From an uncultured Saprospiraceae bacterium (GTDB taxonomy: Bacteria; Bacteroidota; Bacteroidia; Chitinophagales; Saprospiraceae), in contig CAKZQC010000013.1 of NCBI GenBank assembly GCA_937139495.1, forward strand, positions 150,535 through 214,534: a DNA stretch of 64,000 nucleotides, given 5' to 3'. The translations under genes were made by a program, and so were the position numbers. The notes beneath the pieces are model-generated. The model was not told the origin of the DNA. It worked only from the letters and a program-made list of their open reading frames with translations, and made no database searches. Positions 49,101 through 56,265 of this stretch are shown here, piece after piece (positions within the stretch are counted from its first letter, which is position 1; each line of letters starts with the position of its first letter).

Positions 49101-50846
49101 CAAGCATTCAACTTCCATTGTTTCGTCCCAAAGGACACCAATTCCTTTATGTTCGGACTTGATTTCGGTAGCTAAACCTGTACAAACCATTCCAGCCAAA
49201 TCATAGACGGCTACTTGCAAGTCAATATTGTCGGAAGAAAATAAACCTTTGTTGTCCAAACGTACCTCTACCTTGCCAGAAGGTGGAGCGATAAAAGTGT
49301 ACCAAACACCTTGGTCATTTCCCCAGCTAGAAGGAATCGGTTCAAATAAGTTGTCGGCACAATAGTTATTTTGGTCGTTGAGACCTACCGTGCCATTCGG
49401 TACAGGCGCTCCAAGTGGAATCGCATCACAAATCAAATCATTGAGGGCAGGAAAAACGCCTCCATCTTCTACTTTTATATCAAAAATCCCATCTACATTC
49501 AGACCAGAACCATCGACCAAAATCCAATAGTTTTCACCTGCTGTAAGACAACGGACTTCTAATGTTTCGTCAAATAAGCCAGGAGTGTAATCACTTCCAA
49601 TATTAGAAATAGTACCCGTACAAAGATTATTGCTAGAGCCATAAACCGCCAATTGTAAATCAACAGCATCGGTGCCTAATGGCCATGGCAAATCAGAATC
49701 TGCTTCTATAATAACGTGTCCAGAAGCAGGTGCTTGAAACCTAAACCAGACACTTTTGTCTGAAGCCCAAGACCCTGGATTGGGGTCGTTGGTATTGCTT
49801 GCACAAATATTGGAACGGCTCAAATTGGGCGTGGCAACATTGCCACCATTAGGAACTAAGCCCAAAAACTCGGCATCGCAAATCAAGTCAGCTGCTTGCA
49901 ATATACCGCCATCGGTGACTTGTATACCAAAATAGCCTTCTTGACCATCGGTATTGATGAGGTTGGTGTTTTCTCCATCGACCAATATATAATACGTAGT
50001 ATTAGGCAGTAGGCAATTGACAGACATATCTTCGTCGTTGAATAATCCTCCACCATTGTAGGCATCGTCTATTAGCGAAAGCGTACCCGAACAAGCACCA
50101 TTGCTAGATTCGTACAGTGCTAACTGCAAATCAATGTCATTTCCTACGTTTTGCGGGTCACTTTCTGCATCAATTTCTATAACAGCAGCAGGAGTTGCTC
50201 CTGTGGTGAACGAAAACCAAACGCCTTGGTCGTTGTCACCGCCCCATGGATTAGGTTCGGCTAAGTTGTCCGCACAGAAGTTGCCATAATTGCTTAAATT
50301 TTGATTTCCTACGGTACTATTGGGGTTAAGTGTACCCAAGTTGATGGCATTACAAACGGTGTTGTAGGCAGCTCCTGGTAGGTTGAAGGCACCCGTAGCG
50401 GTAATGGTGAAATTGACACTACCTGAGCTAGAACCATTGACCGAAAGGGTGTAAGAAACACTAGCTCCAGGAGCTGGAGTCGCAAAGTTTTGGCAGATTT
50501 GTTCCAAACAACTTTCGCTAACAATACAAGCTCCGCCATCATCTTCAAAGGCTCTGAAACAGACCTGAATTTGGGCAGGGTAGCGATTGGCACAGTTGAA
50601 GGTTTCGTTGTATTGTGTGCGAGGGAAATTATTGAAACAGGCACCCGAACGAGGGTAGGTGTCCCAACCTTGATTGTCCACATTGACTCGCCATTGTGGG
50701 TCGGGAGATCCACCAAAAAAACCATCGGTACAGGTGGTGTTGGAACTTCCGTTGTCAATACGTACCTGTAGCTGTACTTGTGCGTGCAATTGGCTGCTCA
50801 AACAGCAGAATAGTACACCAAAAAAATAAGGTAAAATATGTTTCAT
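39861..50846 (-). CDS. Giant SprB-like adhesin with T9SS type B sorting domain
   Basis: This 3661-residue surface protein opens with a signal peptide (MKHILPYFFGVLFCCLSSQL, cut after AHAQ) and a leading domain (about residues 24-160). There follow about eight related modules of roughly 150 residues plus one or two divergent ones (about 164-1700), with landmarks NFCADN, QTVWYTFVAP, DLQLAVYESSNN, CSGSL and CLxPGxxYWxxVDG. Then come 23 SprB-type repeats of about 75 residues (about 1700-3480; consensus SCNGxNDGxAxxxxxGGTxP, YTYxWSNGQTT, VTVTDANGC). An immunoglobulin-like segment and a gliding-motility/T9SS C-terminal domain end the protein (about 3565-3661: FVPDAFSPNNDGVNDVF ... FDRWGELV ... NTGVYIYYIKVRY). 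SprB-type proteins are moved along the cell surface and act as gliding adhesins. The unusual size suggests a comparable surface filament. It is monocistronic. Confidence 0.92.
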   Translation of the reverse strand: MKHILPYFFGVLFCCLSSQLHAQVQLQVRIDNGSSNTTCTDGFFGGSPDPQWRVNVDNQGWDTYPRSGACFNNFPRTQYNETFNCANRYPAQIQVCFRAFEDDGGACIVSESCLEQICQNFATPAPGASVSYTLSVNGSSSGSVNFTITATGAFNLPGAAYNTVCNAINLGTLNPNSTVGNQNLSNYGNFCADNLAEPNPWGGDNDQGVWFSFTTGATPAAVIEIDAESDPQNVGNDIDLQLALYESSNGACSGTLSLIDDAYNGGGLFNDEDMSVNCLLPNTTYYILVDGENTNLINTDGQEGYFGIQVTDGGILQAADLICDAEFLGLVPNGGNVATPNLSRSNICASNTNDPNPGSWASDKSVWFRFQAPASGHVIIEADSDLPWPLGTDAVDLQLAVYGSSNNLCTGTISNIGSDYTPGLFDETLEVRCLTAGENYWILVDGSGLNVDGIFDIKVEDGGVFPALNDLICDAIPLGAPVPNGTVGLNDQNNYCADNLFEPIPSSWGNDQGVWYTFIAPPSGKVEVRLDNKGLFSSDNIDLQVAVYDLAGMVCTGLATEIKSEHKGIGVLWDETMEVECLIPGREYWILVDGEGSLIDPDLLVGIFDIEVWADPRDLAGTNDLPCNAIALGNPTGGSVGTTRGSAHGSQNNFCATAAGEPQPSEFTADQTVWYTFVAPSTGNVQVQLTSDPVLSGGVDPINLQMAIYEASSCTGPFREHISGDDLIYDLNMDVFCLKPGLTYYIQVDGADPRILEGHEGYFDIQITETPSTILATNDDICNAVALGNPWNTGPINLPNQQNFCADNIGDPRPSAFSPAQTVWYTFTTPATGGPYSIEIDGNSSLPFPLGNQDAIDLQLAVYSSSNNLCSGSLTEVKSEYDLIDLFDERMLVQCLEENKTYFLMVNGSGLDRQGYFDLRVATAASVPIPTNNMICQHEDLGTVPVGGQINNGINYFNYCADTESGEPSPFGIEQTVWFSFIAPAHTGANATANVTVEVDADPANVGDNVDLQLAVYESSNNLCSGSMSLVENGEDDPLFSFDAEVNATCLTPGQRYWVQVDGTLLDQEGYFQIKVKDDGAGVRPPYNNICNAVNLGTIPNGGQINNGVNYTNLCSDTEVGEPSPNAFSIQRTVWFSFVAPASGNVEIDAYSDPNNLGDAVDLEVALYYSSNNACNGTLVEVDSDHDGFNKDEGMEVDCLEPGRVYWLQVDGDNSDEDGYFTIRLRDDGGTSNFPYNNNICDAYNFGTPAARQRLTGESNVCANVEVGEPGLGGYATHTVWYQFTAPTSGRVELEVESTNPILGMDPEVRLFASANNSCTGSLRRIETSNLPTAIIPENIEATCLIPGNTYFIQVDGSGLTVEGTFDIRIEDMLPTYGTGVAGDPQPVNNYCDSATTLTVQASSCLNANGTFQTYNYGQPTITYNPPFASGCNGNCGDTWYQFTMPASGNAVIEGNDDGVGGGPLGGFSDLTVAAYTGTCNNLTPIECDQGGFSDDVSIQIAAPAGTTVWLQVFNENGDDDDDDYQLCVSEGCGYDDCLTSLTTPIQSNIAYCFNTAGAEGENIPSQPGYNECSEGDDPEHSLYYYFVSDCNGSDVTLSIINATANGNCILGITPSDGFNISLFQDATPCDGVPDTLVDCQQFTACDVQPINWSQTYTGLRASTPYVIQIDGGFGSLGGDNAGEIMITTTTNPIATVNPTPVTCSGINDGVATAIVQGGVGPFTFLWNTGQTDSVLTNLAAGNYYVTATGANGCTDSASVVINSGLQMIANVANTIDVACSGDCNGLATVIGLGGTVSVNYSYLWDSNAGNQTTSTATGLCIGSYDVTVTDDNGCFDITTATITTPNPIIITIDSTNDATCSGICDGQGAVSATGGNTTQPYAYDWGNGQTTQLATGLCAGDYLVTITDVNGCNDTIRVSVNAPLGLTASITAQTNPNCADDSTGSVTILAQNGVPNYTYNLYNSTGLLQSSINNNFSNLWADNYGLLVRDANGCSDSLTFVVATPNALALNLISTTDASCNGATDGQITTQATGGVLPYEYSLDGINFVTDSAFANLAANNYIITTRDGNGCTVATAVTLIEPTAIAVALNSQTAASCAACDATANITVSGGISPFTYAWNSGETTQNATALCAGNNTVTVTDDNGCTTTLGVNNNNANNFTAAINVDQVINCANDCNGAISVTPSAGTPSYLWNNGVTTNTLSSLCAGTYTVTVSDVTGCFVVETINLTEPNPLTTLAATTQNISCNGLVDGQAVATPSGGTTPYIFLWDNGETNATATTLAAGNHTITVTDANGCSATASNTITEPTLLTLSITNVQSSDCGVAGCDGQATAVVSGGATPYTYAWSGGQAGANPTTLCPTFNTVTVTDANGCMVIDRVNIPANSNLNLSVLTNSTPSCVGDCDGRITVSASGGNNTVPYTFNWDNGQTTAQATGLCAGNYLVTVTDIDGCNAASQVTLSDPDSLVVTAAVVASPNCANSSDGQGLATASGGTTPINYSWSNGQNIANPSSLTAGLQTVTATDGNGCTDTSSIFLNAPPAIVGNVVITSNYNGAAISCANGNDGTAQVTATGGTGSYTYIWVNGQTTANVTGLQASYYPVTITDANGCTDTTGIALQHPDQLVITPTILTNYNGYDVSCATANDGQVQATVAGGTGVLTYLWSDGQTTNLATGMNAGTYAVTVTDINGCFTMETDSLTAPDALRDTLILVQQVSCNGQADGQANAQVTGGLIPYQYLWSNGQTTALATGLPSAIHTVTITDGNGCTLIDQIAISEPNPITTVTSITDANCYGYNDGSAQITVVGGTPNYTFLWSDGQTTQNAANLAAGNHTLSITDASNCVDTVLVVINQPDSISIAVQVQDSISCAGGADGTALATPSGGAGFGYQYAWSNGQTLATATGLTATTYTVTVTDVTGCMNTATITLQNPNSVIASASIVSNYNNQDVSCFGAADGAALVIATGGNAPYTYAWADGQTTATATGLAAGNHLVNVTDANGCSDTSLVTLQQPTTVNLVINTLQQATCNGGNDGSAVAVANGGTAPYTYAWADGNTNATNSNLTAGSHSVTTTDANGCSATRSITITAPFPIYLDSTAYRIVTCHGANDGQLSVYAGGGSGGFSYAWSNGQTLPTATGLTAGSYTVTITDGAGCSATFQQIAVQPSPISVTFSNITNLDCYDANNGSVLPTPSGGIAPYRYVWNNNSLYQDPIPTYLVAGYNQVMVIDANNCFAVDSVFISSPPELFLTSSQTNIGCFGDSTGTATLAGSGGVAPLLYRWSNGATTATITNLVAGSVYTGSVIDSNGCSLSTTVTITQPNAIGAAFTQVTMIDCAGQNTGSISANANAGSAPFNFVWSNNVGATNVTNSTIDGLSAGAYSVTIVDQNGCITVLDTIIEDPSRLLATATGSRLQCFGDTDGSISIVATGGLPPYQYYRKDTNGNNIGQQSSSVMNNLPAGNYTVGVLDANGCTFERGVAITVPDSVLLVTSPDIALTFGQSTHLFVRMPVNAPTNPVVTWSPATGLSCTDCYQPVAQPFETTRYTVTITGDEGCISTTEVLVEVDETKETFVPDAFSPNNDGVNDVFMLYSDGAVEKIESFMIFDRWGELVCNKPDGLPNYPAYGWDGTFGGQEMNTGVYIYYIKVRYLNGETAELKGDLTLLR
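40400..45752 (-). repeat. SprB repeat block of the adhesin gene
   Basis: I counted 23 SprB-type repeats by the cysteine motif (xCxGxxDG), each about 75 residues. Both the SCNGxNDG and the ending VTDANGC motifs recur throughout. Later copies are more regular than the first few and the last four. Confidence 0.88.
45753..50356 (-). repeat. Tandem beta-module block of the adhesin gene
   Basis: The region codes for about eight full plus one or two divergent copies of a roughly 150-residue module. Each has an NxCAD or NxCSD segment, a VWYTF or VWFSF strand, a DLQLAVY strand, and a YWxxVDG turn. DNA identity between copies is moderate, so they are older than the SprB block's most similar copies or under diversifying pressure. 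Confidence 0.85.
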
Positions 50847-51127
50847 AGGTAAATTTTATGGTCTATCCCTCGACTGAAAGGAGGGAGATGCGGTCTATAA
50901 AAAAACGTATGCTTTAGGGATAATACTTAATGCAAATATAACAAATAATATGCAAGTTTATTGTTGTGGTAACGGTAGAGTAGAGGGTACTATTTAAAAA
51001 TAACGATTTTAGTAGTTTCCTAACAGGAATTAGTATCTTTTTTTGAAAACGGCATTAAGTATGTAAATGTATTGTTAAGTTGCACCATGCATTTGGATAT
51101 TTTTTTAACCCAATACTTTTCTTTATT

Positions 51128-53470
51128 ATGAAATACAGTACCCTCTTTTTATTTTTTTTGTTGGTCAATGCCTTGAATGGGCAAGCTCAACAAGCCGATA
51201 GCGTTCGATATGAGCTAGGACAAACGGTTGATTTTTATTTTCGTACCGAAAATCTAGCTCGTTTTCCTGATCCACAAATTGCAGAAATGATTGATTTTTT
51301 GGTGGAGGACAAGAAAATAATAGAAACCGATGAATTTAGAATCGCATTAGCCGTAGAGAATACTACAAGCATATTGGTGCCCAATATAAAAGAAAACCTC
51401 ACTAAAAAGCTCGAAGATAGAGGCGTAAAAAAGGCACAAATAAAGTGGGACGAAGTGGTGCTACTGGACGATCCTGAACGAGATTTGACTACCAAAGGGG
51501 AGTCTTGTGATGTACGAATAGCTTACTGGCAAGCTAAAAAAATAGAAACGGCTGTCATTGCCCCAGCTGAAATAGTGGAAGATAAACCCGATGTGGTCAT
51601 TGCCCCAGCTAAATTAGATAATAGCCTAATGGAGGCTTATTTGGTAAACGAACGCAAAAAATATGTACAGCGTTTTGAGATGCAAGGGAATGAAGGCAAA
51701 ATGATAACAGGCGAAAAAGGGACTATTTTGTTCATTCGACCCAATAGTTTTGTGACGCCTAAGGGCGTACTAGAAACAGGAGAGATTAGCTTGACATTAA
51801 GAGAAATCTACACTACTGCTGACCGCATCATACACCAAGCGACCACTACTTCGGGCAATACGATTATAGAAACAGGCGGTATGTTTGAACTGCGTGCTAC
51901 GAACACCGCAGGTGAAGCACTAGAAATCGCTCCCGAACAAGAGATTATTGCGGTGATGGCATCAGAAGAATCGTTGCTACCCGGTATGCAAACGTTTGAG
52001 GGAGAGGTGCAAGCCGACGGAAGTATTGATTGGCAACCGACAGGAAATGAAGTGGCACGTTTGTCGGACAACGATAGTTCGAGAATAGGAGCTGCACCCT
52101 CTCGAATGAGCCAATTAGGAGTACTACAAACCGCTACTCCTACTATGAAATTGAAATTGCCAAATTATAGAGATGTTCCTTCTTGGGAAAATACCCCAGA
52201 GCCTAAACCGTTGGAATTGGAAACATTAGAAAGACCAACTGTAGCTGGATTGAAAGAAGCGAATAAGCAACGTGCAAACGAATCAAACTTGAATTACAGC
52301 AAACGCATCGCTCGCTTGTACAAGAAGACTCATCATACCTATATGATAGACTACACTGGGCAGAAAGCAGCACGTAGTATTTACAAAAATGATTCTATGC
52401 TTTATGCAAATAATTCGGCTAGATTTCAACAGAAAAAGAAAGATTACAAAACGTACAAAACGACACTACAAGCAATATTGGTAGAAATGAATGAGCTGGC
52501 TCCTCTGTTGGATATGGAATACCACTGCACGTATGGCGATAGCTTAGCGTGGGCATTTGGTGGGGTTAGTGCTAGACATCGTTATATGACTCGACAGCTA
52601 AACCTGATCAAGTGGCAAGGAATGGAACTTTCTGAACAATATCCTACGATTGCTAAAGCTATAGATAACCTAAAAACCGTAGAAACGTATTTGGAGACGA
52701 CCAAAATGTTGCCTGCTGTTTTGGATAGTGCTTTTGTTCGGTATGGCGATTACGACAGTAGTCAAGCCGTTATTTCTTCGACAGAAGCAGAAGCGATTAA
52801 GGGCTGGAAGCAATTATCTAATCAAATCCAGAGCTTGTACCAACAGACCGCTGACCAAGCAACGATTTCAGATGCAGTGGCTAATCAAATCCGAGCATTG
52901 TATGAAAAAATGCAAAACGACTACCATTATGATGACTTAGTGCTAGCGTTGCAACGAAGCAAAACCACCATAGCGACCAACGAAGAATTAATAGAACAAC
53001 TAGACGAAGTAGAACGTGCGTTCATGGAGTTGGATAGAAACTACTGGAGCGAAAAAGCAACGTTAGGGTTATTGACAAATGATGAAGTCGTCCAACAGTA
53101 CGGAAGTGCCTTAGGGTTAGGGCGTATTGGGTGGATTAATTGCGACCGCTTTTTTGGTTTTAGTACTCAATTGATTGTTTGCGAAATACTCGTCAAAGAA
53201 GCTAAAAACACCGTGTTTTATCTCAACCTAAAGCAAGTGAATAGCACGATAGCAAGCGAGCCGCCATTTTTGGGCGAAGATGGCTATTATCACTATCGTT
53301 TTATGGGTGTACCAAAAGATATGATTGTACGATTGCTTGGCTTGCGATTTAATAACGAGGGTGTTTATGAATATTTTTTGGAAGAAAATAGTCCTGTCAT
53401 ATTCCTAGAGGTGACGCCAGAGTTTGTAGAAAGTAAAAAGGTAATGAGTATAGAAGATTTGGCACAATAG
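51128..53470 (+). CDS. Secreted 780-residue Bacteroidota protein of unknown function
   Basis: The protein has a signal peptide (MKYSTLFLFFLLVNALNGQA). An upstream TTG at 51080 keeps the frame open but gives a poor start, so the ATG at 51128 is preferred. An N-terminal domain (about residues 20-150) precedes a linker with two IAPAE-like repeats (VIAPAEIVEDK, VIAPAKLDNS). A beta domain follows (about 175-310) with FVTPKGVLETGEISLTLREI and the conserved-looking TTSGNTIIETGGMFELRA, a type common in uncharacterised Bacteroidota surface proteins. The middle third is helical (about 360-630), and the C-terminal 140 residues form another beta domain. It lies divergent from the giant adhesin, 280 bp away, so it could be functionally tied to it, but the two share no obvious sequence. 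Confidence 0.8.
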   Translation: MKYSTLFLFFLLVNALNGQAQQADSVRYELGQTVDFYFRTENLARFPDPQIAEMIDFLVEDKKIIETDEFRIALAVENTTSILVPNIKENLTKKLEDRGVKKAQIKWDEVVLLDDPERDLTTKGESCDVRIAYWQAKKIETAVIAPAEIVEDKPDVVIAPAKLDNSLMEAYLVNERKKYVQRFEMQGNEGKMITGEKGTILFIRPNSFVTPKGVLETGEISLTLREIYTTADRIIHQATTTSGNTIIETGGMFELRATNTAGEALEIAPEQEIIAVMASEESLLPGMQTFEGEVQADGSIDWQPTGNEVARLSDNDSSRIGAAPSRMSQLGVLQTATPTMKLKLPNYRDVPSWENTPEPKPLELETLERPTVAGLKEANKQRANESNLNYSKRIARLYKKTHHTYMIDYTGQKAARSIYKNDSMLYANNSARFQQKKKDYKTYKTTLQAILVEMNELAPLLDMEYHCTYGDSLAWAFGGVSARHRYMTRQLNLIKWQGMELSEQYPTIAKAIDNLKTVETYLETTKMLPAVLDSAFVRYGDYDSSQAVISSTEAEAIKGWKQLSNQIQSLYQQTADQATISDAVANQIRALYEKMQNDYHYDDLVLALQRSKTTIATNEELIEQLDEVERAFMELDRNYWSEKATLGLLTNDEVVQQYGSALGLGRIGWINCDRFFGFSTQLIVCEILVKEAKNTVFYLNLKQVNSTIASEPPFLGEDGYYHYRFMGVPKDMIVRLLGLRFNNEGVYEYFLEENSPVIFLEVTPEFVESKKVMSIEDLAQ

Positions 53471-53496
53471 ATTGTTTGACTAATTTTGATTTGAGT

Positions 53497-53546
53497 AAAA
53501 AGCAGCAACAACACTTTTATTAAGAGGTGTTGTTGCTGCTTTTTTT
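53497..53546 (+). terminator. Terminator after the 780-residue protein gene
   Basis: AAAAAGCAGCAACAACAC pairs with GTGTTGTTGCTGCTTTTT around a loop of about 13 nt, followed by a T-run, 27 nt after the stop codon. Confidence 0.92.
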
Positions 53547-53571
53547 ATAGCTATGGTAATAAGGTCAATAA

Positions 53572-53738
53572 TAGAGGTTATTACGAATAAATTCGTAAGG
53601 CGACGAAAATATCTTTTTTCGAGTAAACAGCGTCAAGTACTCAATTTCGTAGCTAAGGCTACGAATTTCCGTCTTTCCTTGCTACTCAAAAAAATCTATC
53701 TCGCCACCTCTATACACCTCTATTCGTAATAACCTCTA
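53572..53738. repeat. Long inverted-repeat element, TAGAGGTTATTACGAAT family
   Basis: Perfect 17-bp ends (53572-53588 and 53722-53738) enclose 133 bp that also fold: GGCGA near 53600 with TCGCC near 53701, TTTTTTCGAGTA near 53614-53625 with a TACTCAAAAAA near 53684-53694, and an apical TTCGTAGC-taag-GCTACGAA (53646-53665). The whole element can form one long imperfect hairpin. It lies 134 bp upstream of lpxC-fabZ. Confidence 0.85.
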
Positions 53739-53796
53739 ATAGCCAATCCAAAATAAAAAGTGGTAAAAGGTGGTCAGAAAACAAATTTTGAGTATT

Positions 53797-53828
53797 TTTG
53801 GGGGTTTTTTAGCTAGAAAAGTACTTTG
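53797..53828 (+). promoter_or_regulatory. Possible promoter of lpxC-fabZ
   Basis: TTTG (53797-53800) precedes TACTTTG (53822-53828) by 21 nt, close to the Bacteroidota consensus but one nucleotide short in the -7 element. The start codon is 45 nt downstream. Confidence 0.4.
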
Positions 53829-53872
53829 TACTTGAATATATTATAACGTTTTACCCACTGCTTTTTTTTCTT

Positions 53873-55264
53873 ATGATGAAACAAGGAACGATACAACAAA
53901 CGATTGCCCTAGAGGGCAAAGGATTACATACAGGAGCTACTGTCCGCTTACAAATACATGCGGCAGCTGCCAATCATGGTGTACAATTCAAGTGTATGCA
54001 CTTGGAAGGACAACCGACTATCAAAGCAGATGCTATGCAAGTCGTGCGTACCGAACGCTGCACAACGATTGGGAAAAAAGAAGCGACCGTATCGACTATC
54101 GAGCACTTGATGGCAGCACTTGAAGCCAATGGCGTACACAATGTATTGGTAGAAATAGAAGGACCCGAATTGCCAATTTTTGATGGTAGTGCCATGCCGT
54201 ACTATGAAGCCATCGAAAAAGCTGGTATAGTAGAACAAGAAGCAGATCGAAACTACTTGGATATCGAAGAGGCTTTTGTCTTTTCGGACGAAGAATCGGG
54301 GGCGTCTTATACTATTTTGCCTGCCGATAAGTTAGAAATTACAACCTTAGTCGATTTTGATTCGTCTGTAATAGGTAAGCAGTTTGCTAATTTGGGTGCT
54401 TTGGCAGATTTTAAAGCAGAAATAGCTCCCGCCCGTACCTTTGTATTTTTGCATGAGTTAGAGCAATTGGCAAGTGCAGGACTGGCACAAGGCGGTCGTC
54501 TGGACAATGCTTTGGTATTTGTGAATAAAATGCCAGTAGCCACCAGTTTGAGTGCGTTGGCACAAAAATTTGGGATAGAAGAGGACGTAGCGGTAGAAGA
54601 AAACGGTATCCTGAATACCACGGAATTGCGTTTTGATAACGAAGCTGCTCGACACAAGTTGTTAGATTTAATAGGCGACTTGGCATTGGCAGGTATTGAT
54701 TTGAGAGCTAAAATAATAGCAACCAAACCGGGGCATACAGGCAATGTGAAATTGGCACAAAAGCTAAAAACACTCTACAAGCAGTCGCTCAAAACGAGAG
54801 ACATACCCAAATATGACCCGAATATACCGCCTGTAAATGATATTCATGCGATTAGCAAGAAGATACAACATCGTTATCCTTTTTTGTTGATTGACAAAAT
54901 CATAAAACTGACGAATGAGGAAGTCGTTGGCGTAAAAAATGTAACAATGAATGAGCCATTTTTTACAGGACACTTTCCGAATAACCCTGTTATGCCCGGT
55001 GTTTTGCAGATAGAAGCAATGGCTCAAACAGGAGGAATCTTGATGATGGAACATATTGATGATCCACACAGTTACGATACTTATTTTTTGCGTATCAACA
55101 ATGCCCGATTCAGAAAACCAGTCGTACCGGGCGATACGATACTCTTTAAGATGGAGCTAATGAGCCCTATCCGTAGAGGTTTGTGCGAAATGTCAGGCAA
55201 AGCTTATGTAGGAGATACGTTGGTATCGGAAGCGGAACTGTTGGCACAAATTATTAAACGTTAA
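53873..55264 (+). CDS. Bifunctional LpxC-FabZ
   Basis: This is a fusion of UDP-3-O-acyl-N-acetylglucosamine deacetylase (LpxC; about residues 1-300) and 3-hydroxyacyl-ACP dehydratase (FabZ; about 320-463), a Bacteroidota arrangement. LpxC shows TIALEGKGLHTG at the start, the zinc histidine in TIEHLMAALEANGV, PIFDGSAMPYYEAI, and HKLLDLIGDLALAGI with the later zinc ligands. FabZ shows HRYPFLLIDKIIKL, the catalytic His and Glu in FTGHFPNNPVMPGVLQIEAM, and DTILFKMELMSPIRRGLCEM. It commits sugar to lipid A and supplies acyl chains. The ATG at 53873 is followed by a second at 53876; either gives a normal N-terminus. lpxA follows 161 bp downstream. Confidence 0.96.
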   Translation: MMKQGTIQQTIALEGKGLHTGATVRLQIHAAAANHGVQFKCMHLEGQPTIKADAMQVVRTERCTTIGKKEATVSTIEHLMAALEANGVHNVLVEIEGPELPIFDGSAMPYYEAIEKAGIVEQEADRNYLDIEEAFVFSDEESGASYTILPADKLEITTLVDFDSSVIGKQFANLGALADFKAEIAPARTFVFLHELEQLASAGLAQGGRLDNALVFVNKMPVATSLSALAQKFGIEEDVAVEENGILNTTELRFDNEAARHKLLDLIGDLALAGIDLRAKIIATKPGHTGNVKLAQKLKTLYKQSLKTRDIPKYDPNIPPVNDIHAISKKIQHRYPFLLIDKIIKLTNEEVVGVKNVTMNEPFFTGHFPNNPVMPGVLQIEAMAQTGGILMMEHIDDPHSYDTYFLRINNARFRKPVVPGDTILFKMELMSPIRRGLCEMSGKAYVGDTLVSEAELLAQIIKR

Positions 55265-55274
55265 ATAATTCTTA

Positions 55275-55328
55275 GAAGTAGGGTATTGGTTTTAAATTGC
55301 AGAGCAATTAAGATTTATACCCTGCTTC
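55275..55328 (+). terminator. Stem-loop between lpxC-fabZ and lpxA
   Basis: GAAGTAGGGTAT (55275-55286) pairs with ATACCCTGCTTC (55317-55328), enclosing an inner hairpin AATTGC-agaGCAATT. No strong T-tract follows, so it may attenuate rather than fully terminate. Confidence 0.5.
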
Positions 55329-55425
55329 CTTTCAAATCTTGATATTATTAATACTGAGTAAGTAGAAAGACGAGTCTGAAAAATAAGGACTCCGCTAATT
55401 TATCTTGCTTATATACTTACTTTAT

Positions 55426-56238
55426 ATGGAAAATAGTGCTACTCCCAATTACCAACATGCTGCCGTTCACCCAAATGCCAAAATTGGCAAAAACGTAACT
55501 ATTGGACCTTGGGTCACCATCGAAGAAGATGTAGTGATAGGGGACAATACAAGCGTAGGAGCTAATGTGTGTATCATGTCTGGAACAAGAATTGGGAACA
55601 ATTGCCAAATTTTTCCAGGAGCTATAATTGGAGCGATTCCGCAGGATCTCAAATACAACGGTGAAGATACTACGCTAGAGATTGGCGATAATGTCATTAT
55701 CAGAGAATACTGTACGCTCAATAGAGGCACAAGAGCCAACTACAAAACGGTGATTGGCAACAATTGTCTGCTGATGGCGTATGTACACGTGGCGCACGAT
55801 TGTGTGATTGGCGAACATTGTATTTTGGCAAATAATGCCACGCTAGCAGGACACGTAGAAATAGCAGAACACGTTATTTTGGGCGGCATGACTGCCGTAC
55901 ATCAGTTTGTGCAAATCGGCGCACACGCACTCGTAGGAGGAGGGACGTTACTCAACAAAGATGTACCGCCTTATGTCCGTATCTCGCGCTATCCTGCTTC
56001 TTATATCGGAGTCAATACCATTGGGCTGCGCCGCAAGGGAATGCCTGCCGAAGAAATTCGCCACATACAAGATATTTATCACAAGCTGTTTGTGGAAAAC
56101 AGAAATGTATCGAAGGCACTTCAGGCAATAGAAGCCGATATAGAAGACAGCCACGATCGCCAGTTGATTTTGGAGTTCGCTAGAGCGTCCAAGAACGGCT
56201 TGATCAAAGGATTGAACAGTAAAAATAAACAAGAGTAG
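55426..56238 (+). CDS. lpxA: UDP-N-acetylglucosamine O-acyltransferase LpxA
   Basis: LpxA performs the first lipid A step, moving an R-3-hydroxyacyl chain onto UDP-GlcNAc. The 270-residue protein has left-handed beta-helix hexapeptide repeats (ignGvvIGdnt-type) through residues 10-190, the catalytic-histidine region (LLMAYVHVAHDCVIGEHCIL), and a helical C-terminal domain (GLRRKGMPAEEIRHIQDIYH). The frame is open from a TTG at 55405, but the ATG at 55426 (MENSATPNYQHAAVHPNAK) gives a normal N-terminus. It lies 161 bp after lpxC-fabZ and is followed by an ABC ATPase gene after 27 bp, so they may be one transcript. Confidence 0.95.
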   Translation: MENSATPNYQHAAVHPNAKIGKNVTIGPWVTIEEDVVIGDNTSVGANVCIMSGTRIGNNCQIFPGAIIGAIPQDLKYNGEDTTLEIGDNVIIREYCTLNRGTRANYKTVIGNNCLLMAYVHVAHDCVIGEHCILANNATLAGHVEIAEHVILGGMTAVHQFVQIGAHALVGGGTLLNKDVPPYVRISRYPASYIGVNTIGLRRKGMPAEEIRHIQDIYHKLFVENRNVSKALQAIEADIEDSHDRQLILEFARASKNGLIKGLNSKNKQE

Positions 56239-56265
56239 TCCAACTACAAAATATACTTTGACCGC

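Noticed and set aside
39861..50846. Possible CRISPR or tandem DNA repeat array
   Set aside because: The periodicity is about 225 and 450 bp and lies at protein level within one open frame, not short direct repeats with unique spacers.
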